From: an uncultured Eubacterium sp.
GTDB taxonomy: Bacteria > Bacillota > Clostridia > Oscillospirales > Acutalibacteraceae
Direction of reading: 5' to 3'
Length of the DNA stretch: 50,419 nucleotides
NCBI GenBank assembly: GCA_944385025.1
Contig: CALWVQ010000005.1
Span: forward strand, 1-50,419
The translations under genes were made by a program, and so were the position numbers. This document shows, in pieces, positions 15,812 to 23,255 of the stretch (positions are counted from its first letter, which is position 1; each line of letters opens with the position of its first letter). Under the pieces are notes generated by a model. That model was not told where the DNA came from. It worked only from the letters and a program-made list of their open reading frames with translations, and did not search any database.

Positions 15812-16877
15812 CAAAACAGTTCACCACCAAATCACTTAAATGAAGGCAGTTTTCACCCGAACAATTCACAACCTCACCCAGCGCCTGATTGGAATACACG
15901 TTAAATATACTTATACCGTCAATTTTGATCAGCTGCTTTGAAATTGTGTTCAGTGAAAGAGGCTCACCGATTTTAAGTGCAGAACACACTTCGTTTACCG
16001 CCTGTGAAATTTGATTTTCTATTTCTGTTTTATCAAAGCCGTAACGAACATTTGCTTCAACTACAACAGTGAAGTCTTCTTCGCCGCATACAACTACCTC
16101 CACAGAGGCTCCCACAAGTTCTGCAAAACCCAAGGCGTCCTGAATTTCATATTTTTGTCTCGGTTCGAGTTCTCCTGTCTTTGTTTTGACAATAACAGTT
16201 ATTTTTCCTGATGTTTGGGATAAAAACACATTACAGTCAACTATATACTCAAGATTCATAATCACATTTTCCACCGACTGACAACTTACGCCGTTTGCCG
16301 GCATTGCATAGTGATTTAATATTCTTATTCGCAGAGAAGCATCGCTTTCCTCGTTGCAACCTCCTGTAAACTCTTGACTGTTTACCACACTGTATATACT
16401 CGTAGGTGCGTTTACCATAACCGTAACCTGATTTGCTTCTACATTGTATTCTTCTCCTTCTCCGAGTGCCGTCACCGCGGCAGTTACATTTAGACTTCCT
16501 GCCTCTAAAACCGTCTCGCTGTCCGTAGCAAATTGAAGATAAGGCTTTGCATATACGGAGCAAACAGTGCCTTTAGGTATGATAATATCTTCCTCAAGCG
16601 GTTCTATTACGGAAAAAGTCACCTCTCCTGCTGATGATGAAGCTGTTTTTCTTGTTACTCCTCTGAGTTGGGCGTGGTAGTCAAGATATTTCCCCGTTGC
16701 CGTTTGAACAAACGCTTGTTTAAAAATATAGTCGCCGTAACAAGACAATGAATAAAGCTCGCTGGCTACCGCCTCAAGTCTTTTGGCTGTTTCGCTGTCT
16801 TCCAAAAGAGTTTCACCCGTAACAGAAAAATAACTGTTTTTCATTTGAGTTACAAGGTCATTAAAAGTCAAATTCAT
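15804..16877 (-). CDS. Baseplate J/gp47-like protein
   Basis: The 357-residue protein matches the baseplate J family (XkdT, Mu gp47). It contains SAVASELYSL-like helices, YLDYHAQLRGVTRK near 65, EPLEEDIIIPKGT near 95, GEEYNV near 137 and FTGGCNEESDASLRIRILNH near 170-190, where the family has a GG-D-E-sD-e-LR-R pattern. It forms the wedge of contractile-tail baseplates. Start and stop overlap both neighbours (ATGA with the gp25 gene). Together with gp25 it shows the element derives from a contractile-tailed phage. Confidence 0.88.
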   Translation of the reverse strand: MNLTFNDLVTQMKNSYFSVTGETLLEDSETAKRLEAVASELYSLSCYGDYIFKQAFVQTATGKYLDYHAQLRGVTRKTASSSAGEVTFSVIEPLEEDIIIPKGTVCSVYAKPYLQFATDSETVLEAGSLNVTAAVTALGEGEEYNVEANQVTVMVNAPTSIYSVVNSQEFTGGCNEESDASLRIRILNHYAMPANGVSCQSVENVIMNLEYIVDCNVFLSQTSGKITVIVKTKTGELEPRQKYEIQDALGFAELVGASVEVVVCGEEDFTVVVEANVRYGFDKTEIENQISQAVNEVCSALKIGEPLSLNTISKQLIKIDGISIFNVYSNQALGEVVNCSGENCLHLSDLVVNCFDE

Positions 16878-17149
16878 AAAGTAATTTTCACCTGCCTTTG
16901 CTGGTCATTAATAAGTAAAGTAAAAATTGCTTGAGCGCCGTTTATCTGAACATTTTTGACGTATACTCCGTCAATGTCGTTTACCGCCTGTCTTGCGTAT
17001 GCCAAAAGCTCAGGCGCTGTGGAGTGACTGACGTTTTCAAGAATTTGAGAGCCAAAATTTTTATCGGGATAATATTTGCCTCTTGGGCATTTTATTGCCG
17101 CAACGCAGTTTTTAAGAATATTATCTGTACTGATACTTTTATCTGTCAC
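16874..17149 (-). CDS. gp25/gpW-like baseplate protein
   Basis: The small 91-residue protein has the gp25-like layout: a helix with VAAIKCPRGKYYPDKNFGSQI, where the family has a (Y/F)-x-P-D-x-x-(F/Y)GS signature, then ELLAYARQAVNDIDGVYVKNVQI and a beta-strand end. gp25 proteins sit in the baseplate wedge of contractile tails and seed sheath assembly. The start is GTG 17149, inside the end of the upstream gene. Presence of gp25 without a sheath gene is notable. Confidence 0.75.
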   Translation of the reverse strand: MTDKSISTDNILKNCVAAIKCPRGKYYPDKNFGSQILENVSHSTAPELLAYARQAVNDIDGVYVKNVQINGAQAIFTLLINDQQRQVKITL

Positions 17150-17501
17150 TTACTATCACCCCGTCCCTGTTAATCTCAAGCCCGTTAATAATAACGCTGC
17201 CGTCGTTTTTAAGATAAATATATCCTCCGGATTCAGATGTGATTTTTATCTCCCCTGTTTTCAGTCCCTTAGCCGCCATTGTAACGCCTATTGCCGTTTG
17301 CTGTGCGTCGCAGTGAGTAAGAATAAGACTTTCACCGGCAGGTAGAGAAAAGCAGTAGCCGTAAGGGGAGCACAGCTTTACGCCTCTCTCGCTGCCTGCA
17401 GAAACGCCGTTATCCTCACCTGTATTATTCAGTGTTACTTTTGCCGTTTGAATAGGGGGAGTTTCCTGTTTTTCCTGTGCAAGCTGTCTGCTAATCCACA
17501 T
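17139..17501 (-). CDS. Small baseplate spike-like protein (gpV/XkdR-like)
   Basis: The 120-residue protein lies between the hub and gp25 genes, the usual place of baseplate assembly protein V or XkdR. After a charged N-terminus the sequence SPYGYCFSLPAGESLILTHCD resembles the OB-like core of the spike. The end, GEIKITSESGGYIYLKNDGSVIINGLEI, is a short beta-prism-like repeat as in phage spikes. It is much shorter than T4 gp5 or P2 gpV. Identification is from position and pattern, not a confident family match. Confidence 0.55.
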   Translation of the reverse strand: MWISRQLAQEKQETPPIQTAKVTLNNTGEDNGVSAGSERGVKLCSPYGYCFSLPAGESLILTHCDAQQTAIGVTMAAKGLKTGEIKITSESGGYIYLKNDGSVIINGLEINRDGVIVSDR

Positions 17502-18438
17502 AAGTTATCTCCTTTATATCAATTTCTTTTTTCAGCGTAAGTCTTGTTACTTCGCCGTTTTTGTCAAGAGTATACTTTTTTTCCGTAAGAATATAATCGT
17601 CATACTGACCTCCTGCCGATTTATACGAAAAGCGCTGATAAAGGCTGTCGCTTACAAAACCGCTTACCTTTATTTCAAGAATTTTATAATCCTCAAAATA
17701 TGATTTAAGCTTGTTTACGGCGCCGTTTTCTCTTTGCCATTGGGGCAGAGACTGTAAATTAAGATACTGAACCCTGTCAATACCTATTTCATCGCTTACA
17801 AGAGCCTTCATATTAAGCTTGTAGTCCGTATCTGAACTTAACTTTTTTACACACAGCCTTGAAACAGGCTCGCTTCTGTTTACTGTTGCGGTGCAAGACA
17901 ATACTTTATAATCATTAAGGCTTTTTATGTCACTGCTTTTTTCAAAGCATTTAAGCTCATTTTCAGGAGTTACATACATAACTTTGCCCGTTTTCAGCTC
18001 AACAAACTGTCTTATTGCCGCAAAACAGGAGTTGCCTTTTGTAACCTCATATTTATCGGTACTGACAACTTGGGGAAGGCAGTTTTTAAAGCCCTTATCT
18101 TTTGCCAAAGAATACCAAAGCTGTGCCGCAGTAGGACAATTATATGTAAACGGCAAAGCCTCATTGTCCACAAGAACAGCAGCCGACGAGCGGGCATAAA
18201 TGTAATTTTCAAAGCCGTTTTGGGTTTCTATTCTTTTTTGGCAGTCACATATTCCGCTAAACACAAGGTTACCGCCGTCAAAGGCGGCAACCCTGTCAAT
18301 TTCTTCAATAAAAACATTGCTTTTGAAATAGAAACACAAACTGTCGCAAGCTACTTTTGCAGTTTGGGTAAAATTTATCTCACAAAGTTCAAGATTGCTG
18401 TATTCTTTGTTATCAATGGTAAAAATGCTTATTTTCAT
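17491..18438 (-). CDS. Phage baseplate hub protein (gpD/XkdQ-like)
   Basis: The 315-residue protein resembles the late-control D/XkdQ hub group by position after the LysM protein and by layout. It begins with a beta-rich first domain (residues about 1-90), then PTAAQLWYSLAKDKGF, NSCFAAIRQFVELKTGKVMYVTPENELKCF near 130-160, and a final ILTEKKYTLDKNGEVTRLTLK. That last pattern occurs where such hubs close the second barrel. It should form the trimeric platform under the spike. ATG overlaps the preceding stop (ATGA). Confidence 0.75.
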   Translation of the reverse strand: MKISIFTIDNKEYSNLELCEINFTQTAKVACDSLCFYFKSNVFIEEIDRVAAFDGGNLVFSGICDCQKRIETQNGFENYIYARSSAAVLVDNEALPFTYNCPTAAQLWYSLAKDKGFKNCLPQVVSTDKYEVTKGNSCFAAIRQFVELKTGKVMYVTPENELKCFEKSSDIKSLNDYKVLSCTATVNRSEPVSRLCVKKLSSDTDYKLNMKALVSDEIGIDRVQYLNLQSLPQWQRENGAVNKLKSYFEDYKILEIKVSGFVSDSLYQRFSYKSAGGQYDDYILTEKKYTLDKNGEVTRLTLKKEIDIKEITYVD

Positions 18439-18941
18439 CTTAATACCACCCTGTCGTTTTCTTCTATGTCAAAAGGCGTTATCAAATCATTTAACGTCAT
18501 TATATCGTCAACACTCACGCCGTTTTCAAAAGCAATATCAAAAGCATTCTGTCCTTCGGAAGCATACACAAACGAAAGATTCTCCGTTTCTGACTTTTGG
18601 GTACAGTCCTCCACAAATTTAAAGCCGTATGAATAAGACTTGCTTTTTGAGCTTTGCTGCCATTCAAAATCAGTAAGGAACGCTTTTATGGGAACAATAC
18701 AGGGTGCAAAAAGCCACCCCGACGTCTTTTCACGAAGCATTTTTTGCAATCTTGTGCAAGCTTCCAGTCCGTCGTCGCCGTAAAACTCCCCGCTTCCCTC
18801 CACAGTGGCAGGATTTATACTGACGTTTTCAACAACGCTGTTTTTTCCCGGCTGTGCTCCGGAATGGCAGTTAGACGTTATTCCGGCTTTGATAACTCCG
18901 GGGTTTGCAGGAAATTCAAAATTTTTAAATTTCATTTTCAC
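18435..18941 (-). CDS. LysM-containing baseplate protein (XkdP-like)
   Basis: The 168-residue protein has an N-terminal domain (KFKNFEFPANPGVIK, then VSINPATVEGSGEFYG) and a C-terminal LysM-like module. In that module SFVYASEGQNAFDIAFENG, DDIMTLND and ENDRVVLR carry the LysM spacing. In PBSX/skin elements XkdP sits just after the tape measure and before XkdQ; here the tape measure is absent and a 29-codon ORF precedes. The start is GTG 18941 directly after that ORF; ATG 18935 is an alternative. Confidence 0.75.
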   Translation of the reverse strand: MKMKFKNFEFPANPGVIKAGITSNCHSGAQPGKNSVVENVSINPATVEGSGEFYGDDGLEACTRLQKMLREKTSGWLFAPCIVPIKAFLTDFEWQQSSKSKSYSYGFKFVEDCTQKSETENLSFVYASEGQNAFDIAFENGVSVDDIMTLNDLITPFDIEENDRVVLR

Positions 18942-19031
18942 TTACATTACCCCCGACGTCTTATCATATCGTTTTTGTTCAAGTCTCAGCACCTCGCTGA
19001 TTTCCTCTGCACGATTAATTTCTTCGTTCAT
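18942..19031 (-). CDS. 29-residue ORF at the missing sheath/tube/tape-measure position
   Basis: ATG 19031 follows the stop of the upstream gene directly and has an excellent GGAGGTG ribosome site 6-7 bases upstream. The peptide is MNEEINRAEEISEVLRLEQK and nine more residues (RYDKTSGVM), mostly an amphipathic charged helix. It stops at TAA (18942-18944), and the next gene starts on the following base. No family is recognised. It could be a real small structural or assembly protein, or a remnant fused across a deletion of tail genes. Confidence 0.6.
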   Translation of the reverse strand: MNEEINRAEEISEVLRLEQKRYDKTSGVM

Positions 19032-19433
19032 TTAAGCACCTCCGAAATCCAACATATCCTTAAAGCACACACTTGTAGCCAAAAGATACGCCTGTGTTTG
19101 ACTTTCATAAGTCATCCTGCCAGCTGTGACAGACAAAACATTGTAACAAGACAAAATTTTGCAAATATTAATGAAAATTTCCTGTGCATTCATGGCATCG
19201 TTATCTACGGGAACAAATATATCAGCAAAAATTTTTATTTCTCCGCTTCTGCCGTTTTCATCAATACTGTCTGAGGAAAGCTCAACGCTGTCAATTCCTA
19301 AAGCAATAACCGGATTGGCAAGACGAACAGGCTTTATTTTATTTTCATACGCCATAATAATCTTGACGCCTTGAAAAAGACTGCTTTTTGAGATTTTCTC
19401 TTTTATTTCATCTAATATTTTATCAATAATCAA
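19032..19433 (-). CDS. Phage tail-terminator/minor tail protein (XkdJ-like position)
   Basis: The 133-residue protein begins IIDKILDEIKEKI and continues KIIMAYENKIKPVRLANPVIALGID. This helix plus beta-sheet arrangement is like small tail-terminator or tail-completion proteins of siphoviruses and myoviruses. The start appears to be TTG 19433 with AAGGGAGAG upstream, 11 bases inside the previous gene. Position (last head-tail joining gene before the tail genes) supports a terminator role. Sequence-level recognition is weak. Confidence 0.55.
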   Translation of the reverse strand: MIIDKILDEIKEKISKSSLFQGVKIIMAYENKIKPVRLANPVIALGIDSVELSSDSIDENGRSGEIKIFADIFVPVDNDAMNAQEIFINICKILSCYNVLSVTAGRMTYESQTQAYLLATSVCFKDMLDFGGA

Positions 19434-19779
19434 GACTGTTCTCTCCCTTCAGCTTTCTCAGAATTCCGGTATAATAAACAACTTTACCGCCAAAAACTAC
19501 TTTGTCCCTGCACTTAAAAACAAATACTTCACCATCCCACAAAAGAGTTGCACTGTCGGATAAATCGCAGATATTATGACTATACGGACCTATGTAAAGA
19601 TAATAATCTTTTGAAATTTCACCCAATTCAGTAAAATCCGGTTCAAAATCCGTACTTTTCTTACGCCAAAGATGAGATATACAGGCATTAAAAGCCATTG
19701 ATGTCCAATCCCCGTCGCACAAATATACCTGACTGCCTATTTTATCAAGCTGTGACTTTATCAATATTTCATTTTTCAT
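19423..19779 (-). CDS. Minor head-tail joining protein
   Basis: The 118-residue protein begins MKNEILIKSQLDKIG and contains YLYIGPYSHNICDLSDSATLLWDG then VFKCRDKVVFGGKVVYYTGILR. The pattern of a small beta-barrel with a YIGP-like turn occurs in head-completion or XkdI-like proteins of PBSX-type elements. ATG 19779 is preceded by AGGACGGTG and starts one base after the previous stop; longer frames overlap the upstream gene. Annotated mainly by position between the gp6-like connector and the terminator-like gene. Confidence 0.55.
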   Translation of the reverse strand: MKNEILIKSQLDKIGSQVYLCDGDWTSMAFNACISHLWRKKSTDFEPDFTELGEISKDYYLYIGPYSHNICDLSDSATLLWDGEVFVFKCRDKVVFGGKVVYYTGILRKLKGENSLDY

Positions 19780-19780
19780 A

Positions 19781-20137
19781 TCACACCGTCCTAAAAACAA
19801 AGACGTCTGTGTTGAGTACGGTTGCACAGTCGTTAAGCGCTGTTTTATAAAGTTCCTTTGCATTTGGCAATGCCGAAATGTCCCTTTCAAACGACACGTC
19901 ACCTGCTTTAAATGAGGTAACGCCGTCGTTTGAAGAATTTGTCATATTAATTTGATAATATGCCTTTGCAGCACAAAGGAAAACCACTCTGCCGTCGTTT
20001 TCATCCTCTGGTTTTTTCAGCAAAGGCTCAATACAGGATACAGCATTGCTGATATAGGTTTCATACTCTTCAACCTGACTGTCATCGCATTGTAAAAGAC
20101 TTTTAAGCTGTTCTTTAACTAAGCTGTAATCCGTCAT
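19781..20137 (-). CDS. Head-tail connector protein (gp6-like)
   Basis: The 118-residue protein is mostly helical: YSLVKEQLKSLLQCDDSQVEEYETYISNAVS, then FLCAAKAYYQINMTN and a FERDISALPNAKELYKTALNDC end. This fits the gp6/XkdH-type head-tail connector, which forms a ring below the portal. It follows the capsid gene with AAAGGAG as ribosome site, in the order usual for HK97-type head modules. Confidence 0.7.
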   Translation of the reverse strand: MTDYSLVKEQLKSLLQCDDSQVEEYETYISNAVSCIEPLLKKPEDENDGRVVFLCAAKAYYQINMTNSSNDGVTSFKAGDVSFERDISALPNAKELYKTALNDCATVLNTDVFVFRTV

Positions 20138-20149
20138 AACTAATCTCCT

Positions 20150-21145
20150 TTAGTTGCCGCCCATAATTACTGTCTTAATTGCATCTTCATACAAAACAGA
20201 GAAGCCAACAATCGTAGAAATTGTTGCTCTTTCAAGCTGACGGTCAATCAGCTTGTCAAATTCTGTGATTATTCCGCCTGCCTGTACTTTTTCGAGAGCG
20301 TAATTCTTGTCAATACCCACCATAACGTTATCCTCATCTCTGCCGTAACAGAAGAAATTGATACCAAGGGGGCTGATGAGATTTCCTGAAGAAATAAGCT
20401 CGTTACCTTTTAAGGAATCGCTTATTTCAGGGATACACAAAATATTTGTGAGCATAGTCTTACTTGCCACAACAGTATTAAGCTTGTATGGCAAAAAGCT
20501 TGCCCAGAACTGAATTAACTGATTATAGGTAATAGCGTCTCCCTGCATTTCAAAATTCTGAATTGGCAAATCGCTTTTTGAAATGGCTACAACTGCCTGC
20601 TCAAATTCGCTGGCGGCAATGCTGTCGCCTATTTTCTTAAGCATAGTTGTGAAAAGGTCAAGTTTCTGATACTTGATAGCCTCGTATGATGCAACAAGCA
20701 TTCTGCCGTGCTTTTTAAGCTCTGTAAGCTTATCGTTAAGAGAAATTGTAAGCTCGGGAAGTGTTGCACCCTCTTCCACCTCTTGAAGAGTGAAATCCAT
20801 ATCCTCACAGAAGATTGATCTGTAATCAAGGCTGTCAATCTGTGTGGTTGTGGCAACAATATCGTTAGCTGAATAGCCGTTTTCAATTCCCAGATGTACC
20901 GCACGTGAAACGTATTCCGGGAAAAGTGCGGCTGAATCGGTTGTAGCAAAGAATTTTGCAACCGGGTCTGAATTTACGCCTGAAACCTTAATGTCAAATC
21001 TTTTGAGCTGTCTTTCGTAAGCGTCAAGGCCCTCAAGAGAAGTGCCCACATAGTTTTCAGAAGGGTCAAGCTCTTCAAGAGCCTGTGTGAATGACTTGCC
21101 TGTTGTATAAAGTCCTTTTTCAAGTCTAATGTTATCAAATGCCAT
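20150..21145 (-). CDS. Major capsid protein (HK97-fold type)
   Basis: The 331-residue protein follows the protease gene, the standard place for the capsid. It has SAALFPEYVSRAVHLGIENGY near 70-90, a long E-loop-like region LTISLNDKLTELKKHGRMLVASYEAIKY near 140-170, then VVASKTMLTNILCIPEISDSL and LISPLGINFFCYGRDEDNVMVGIDKNYALEKVQAGGIITEFDKLI. The last block is the usual P-domain/A-domain ending, where capsids carry a G-P-V hinge, strand and final helix. It has an excellent ribosome site AGGAGG. Confidence 0.85.
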   Translation of the reverse strand: MAFDNIRLEKGLYTTGKSFTQALEELDPSENYVGTSLEGLDAYERQLKRFDIKVSGVNSDPVAKFFATTDSAALFPEYVSRAVHLGIENGYSANDIVATTTQIDSLDYRSIFCEDMDFTLQEVEEGATLPELTISLNDKLTELKKHGRMLVASYEAIKYQKLDLFTTMLKKIGDSIAASEFEQAVVAISKSDLPIQNFEMQGDAITYNQLIQFWASFLPYKLNTVVASKTMLTNILCIPEISDSLKGNELISSGNLISPLGINFFCYGRDEDNVMVGIDKNYALEKVQAGGIITEFDKLIDRQLERATISTIVGFSVLYEDAIKTVIMGGN

Positions 21146-21162
21146 AATTTAATTTCCTCCTA

Positions 21163-22128
21163 TTATAATTTAAACTGGTCATTTTTTGCTTTTTTAGCTG
21201 TCTGGGGTGTAAGCTGGGGAAGAAAAGATTCTTGGTCTTTTGACTTTAAAAACGCCGTTTTAAATCCCAAAAGCTCCTTGGTTGTCATAACCTGTGCCAC
21301 ACTGCCAAAAATATTAATATCCATCTGCGGCAATGCCTTTGAACAAAGTCCCACAACCTCGGCGATAAGACTCTTTTTGTAATCTCTGCCCAGCTTTGCC
21401 TCTTCCTCAAGAGCAGAAATATGGTCGGCAATTTCAGCCGCCTGCGCCTTTGAAAGAGTAATGCCGTCGCTGCAGCTTTTCAGCGTATCAATTACGTTTT
21501 TCATCATATTATCATCATCCTTTAATCCGTTAAAAGACTTTGTCACCCCTGCCTCACGCTGTGCAGGAACAGCAACAAAGCTGAATTCATAAGCATCGCT
21601 GACGTCGCTTAAAACAGAATACGCCAGCTTGCCGTCATAGCTTTTGCCGTTAATATGCTCACAGTAAGTGCTGCGCTTGTCATTAGAGCATATGGAACAA
21701 ATACTTTTTTTCATTGAGCAGGATACAGACACTTCTTTCTTTATTCCTGCTTCAATTTCTTTAATAAGGGGCATATTTTCGTCGGTTTTAACCATATAAG
21801 CTTTAGCCTTAAGCTGATAAAGGTCCTCGCCGTCCTGAGTTTTTCTGCCGTTAACCTTTTCAACCCACGTGTGAAAAATTCTTGCTTTTTGGTCGGCGGA
21901 TTTCATTGAGTGGTCGCATATACCCGTTTTGCCCAAAAATTTGTCGCAAAGCTGATAGAGCGACTCGACGGAAAACTTTTCGTAATCTCTGTCAATATTG
22001 TTATCACAGAGAATCACGCTGAAGGCATAAAGCTCGTCTGACTTAAATTCTGTTCTTGTAAATTGATTGATTTTTTCTAAATCCCCGTCTTCAAGAACAA
22101 AACTTTTTTCAATAAAGCCCTCCTGCAT
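21163..22128 (-). CDS. Phage prohead protease with C-terminal scaffold-like region
   Basis: The 321-residue protein has a herpesvirus/HK97-like serine protease fold: YAFSVILCDNNIDRDYE near 34-50, candidate catalytic H73 (GICDHSM) and Ser 135 or 138 (EVSVSCSM), then YEFSFVAVPAQREAGV. Between Ser and the last strand lies C144-x2-C147-x8-C156-x-H158, a likely zinc knuckle. The C-terminal about 110 residues (helices with ISALEEEAKLG) look like a scaffold that would be removed on maturation. It lies between portal and capsid, as expected. Confidence 0.8.
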   Translation of the reverse strand: MQEGFIEKSFVLEDGDLEKINQFTRTEFKSDELYAFSVILCDNNIDRDYEKFSVESLYQLCDKFLGKTGICDHSMKSADQKARIFHTWVEKVNGRKTQDGEDLYQLKAKAYMVKTDENMPLIKEIEAGIKKEVSVSCSMKKSICSICSNDKRSTYCEHINGKSYDGKLAYSVLSDVSDAYEFSFVAVPAQREAGVTKSFNGLKDDDNMMKNVIDTLKSCSDGITLSKAQAAEIADHISALEEEAKLGRDYKKSLIAEVVGLCSKALPQMDINIFGSVAQVMTTKELLGFKTAFLKSKDQESFLPQLTPQTAKKAKNDQFKL

Positions 22129-22129
22129 A

Positions 22130-23251
22130 TCAAATCTCCTTTTCTATTTTTTTAGCCTGAGCAAGATAAAGTCTTGCCTGTGCGCTGTCGCACTGATCCT
22201 GAAGAGTAATGTCATCCCACACTACCTTTACCCTGCTGTTAATACCGTTAAGAGACAAGTACAAATTGCCTATCTTTGAAATTACGGGAGTAAGCACTCT
22301 GCGGTAAGATTCCAGTTCGGTGGTAAGAATATCCGCCTGTTGAGTACTCATACGCTCGGTAGACGACCAGCTGAGTCCAAGCATAAACGGCGGTATTCCC
22401 AGTTTTGCAACAATCTGTTCCAAAAGCTGACGAACGGGAATTTCGCTGTCAAGGCACACATTATCTGCGCCTATTACCTGAACGCTCACGTCACCCACAG
22501 CAACAAAATCCTTAACCGAGCTGCTGTCCATTGCCTCTTTCCACGCCTGTGCAATATTTTCGGCACGCTGTTTTGCTGTCTGACTGTCAGCCATGTCGCC
22601 GTCAGTCTTGCAGGTAACGGCATACCTTACATTTCCTGCGTGTTCCCAGTTGCTGCCTATGGTATTATAAATTTTCATAAGAATATCACTTACAAAAGGC
22701 AGACCCTGCAAGATACTTGTGCCGCACAAATCGTTAGGCTTCGGATTTAATACGGAATACAAAATAAGCGACGGATTTGCAATAGGCTTGTTGGAGTTAT
22801 AAAAATCAACGTCAATACCGTTTGCCGCTCTTTTAAGCTCAATTTCAGATAAATCACTGTTATATAGAGCGTAAATACCGCTTTTACCCAAAACTATCTC
22901 TCCTATCGCTGTTCCGAAAGTAAGAAGCTGATTAAGGTAGTTTGATACGAAAGCCGAGAGTCCCTGCTGATTTCCGCCTACATTTATACTTTCAAAATAA
23001 TCGCTTATCTGTCTGTCCGTTTTTTCACTGCCTGTTTCAAAATGAAAGCCCTCTGTAAGCCGTACAATTTTATTCAAAGCAGCATCAATAATCGGAACTG
23101 CCTGTCTTAACTGCAGATAAACTCTCGTATCTAAATTCATAGGCATATAAGACGCAAGCTGATAATATGGGTGTTTACTGCCTGAGGAGGTTTGAACCGA
23201 TGTGGCAGTTAATTCACTGCCTTTTTTCTTTTTAAGATTTAGTAAGCCCAA
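22130..23251 (-). CDS. Phage portal protein
   Basis: The 373-residue protein is a portal of the HK97/PBSX type. It shows YLQLRQAVPIIDAALNKIVRLTEG near 46-69, an internal wing around IGEIVLGKSGIYALYNSDLSEI, IYNTIGSNWEHAGNVRYAVT near 195 and AKLGIPPFMLGLSWSSTERMSTQQAD near 285-310. That last block is the hallmark tunnel-loop region. Dodecameric portals pass DNA into and out of the head. The start is TTG 23251 with AAAGGA upstream, 4 bases after the terminase stop. Confidence 0.88.
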   Translation of the reverse strand: MGLLNLKKKKGSELTATSVQTSSGSKHPYYQLASYMPMNLDTRVYLQLRQAVPIIDAALNKIVRLTEGFHFETGSEKTDRQISDYFESINVGGNQQGLSAFVSNYLNQLLTFGTAIGEIVLGKSGIYALYNSDLSEIELKRAANGIDVDFYNSNKPIANPSLILYSVLNPKPNDLCGTSILQGLPFVSDILMKIYNTIGSNWEHAGNVRYAVTCKTDGDMADSQTAKQRAENIAQAWKEAMDSSSVKDFVAVGDVSVQVIGADNVCLDSEIPVRQLLEQIVAKLGIPPFMLGLSWSSTERMSTQQADILTTELESYRRVLTPVISKIGNLYLSLNGINSRVKVVWDDITLQDQCDSAQARLYLAQAKKIEKEI

Positions 23252-23255
23252 ATCC

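Noticed and set aside
18070-18636. 188-codon frame antisense to the hub and LysM genes
   Set aside because: Overlaps two genes that are supported by overlaps and operon order; shadow only.
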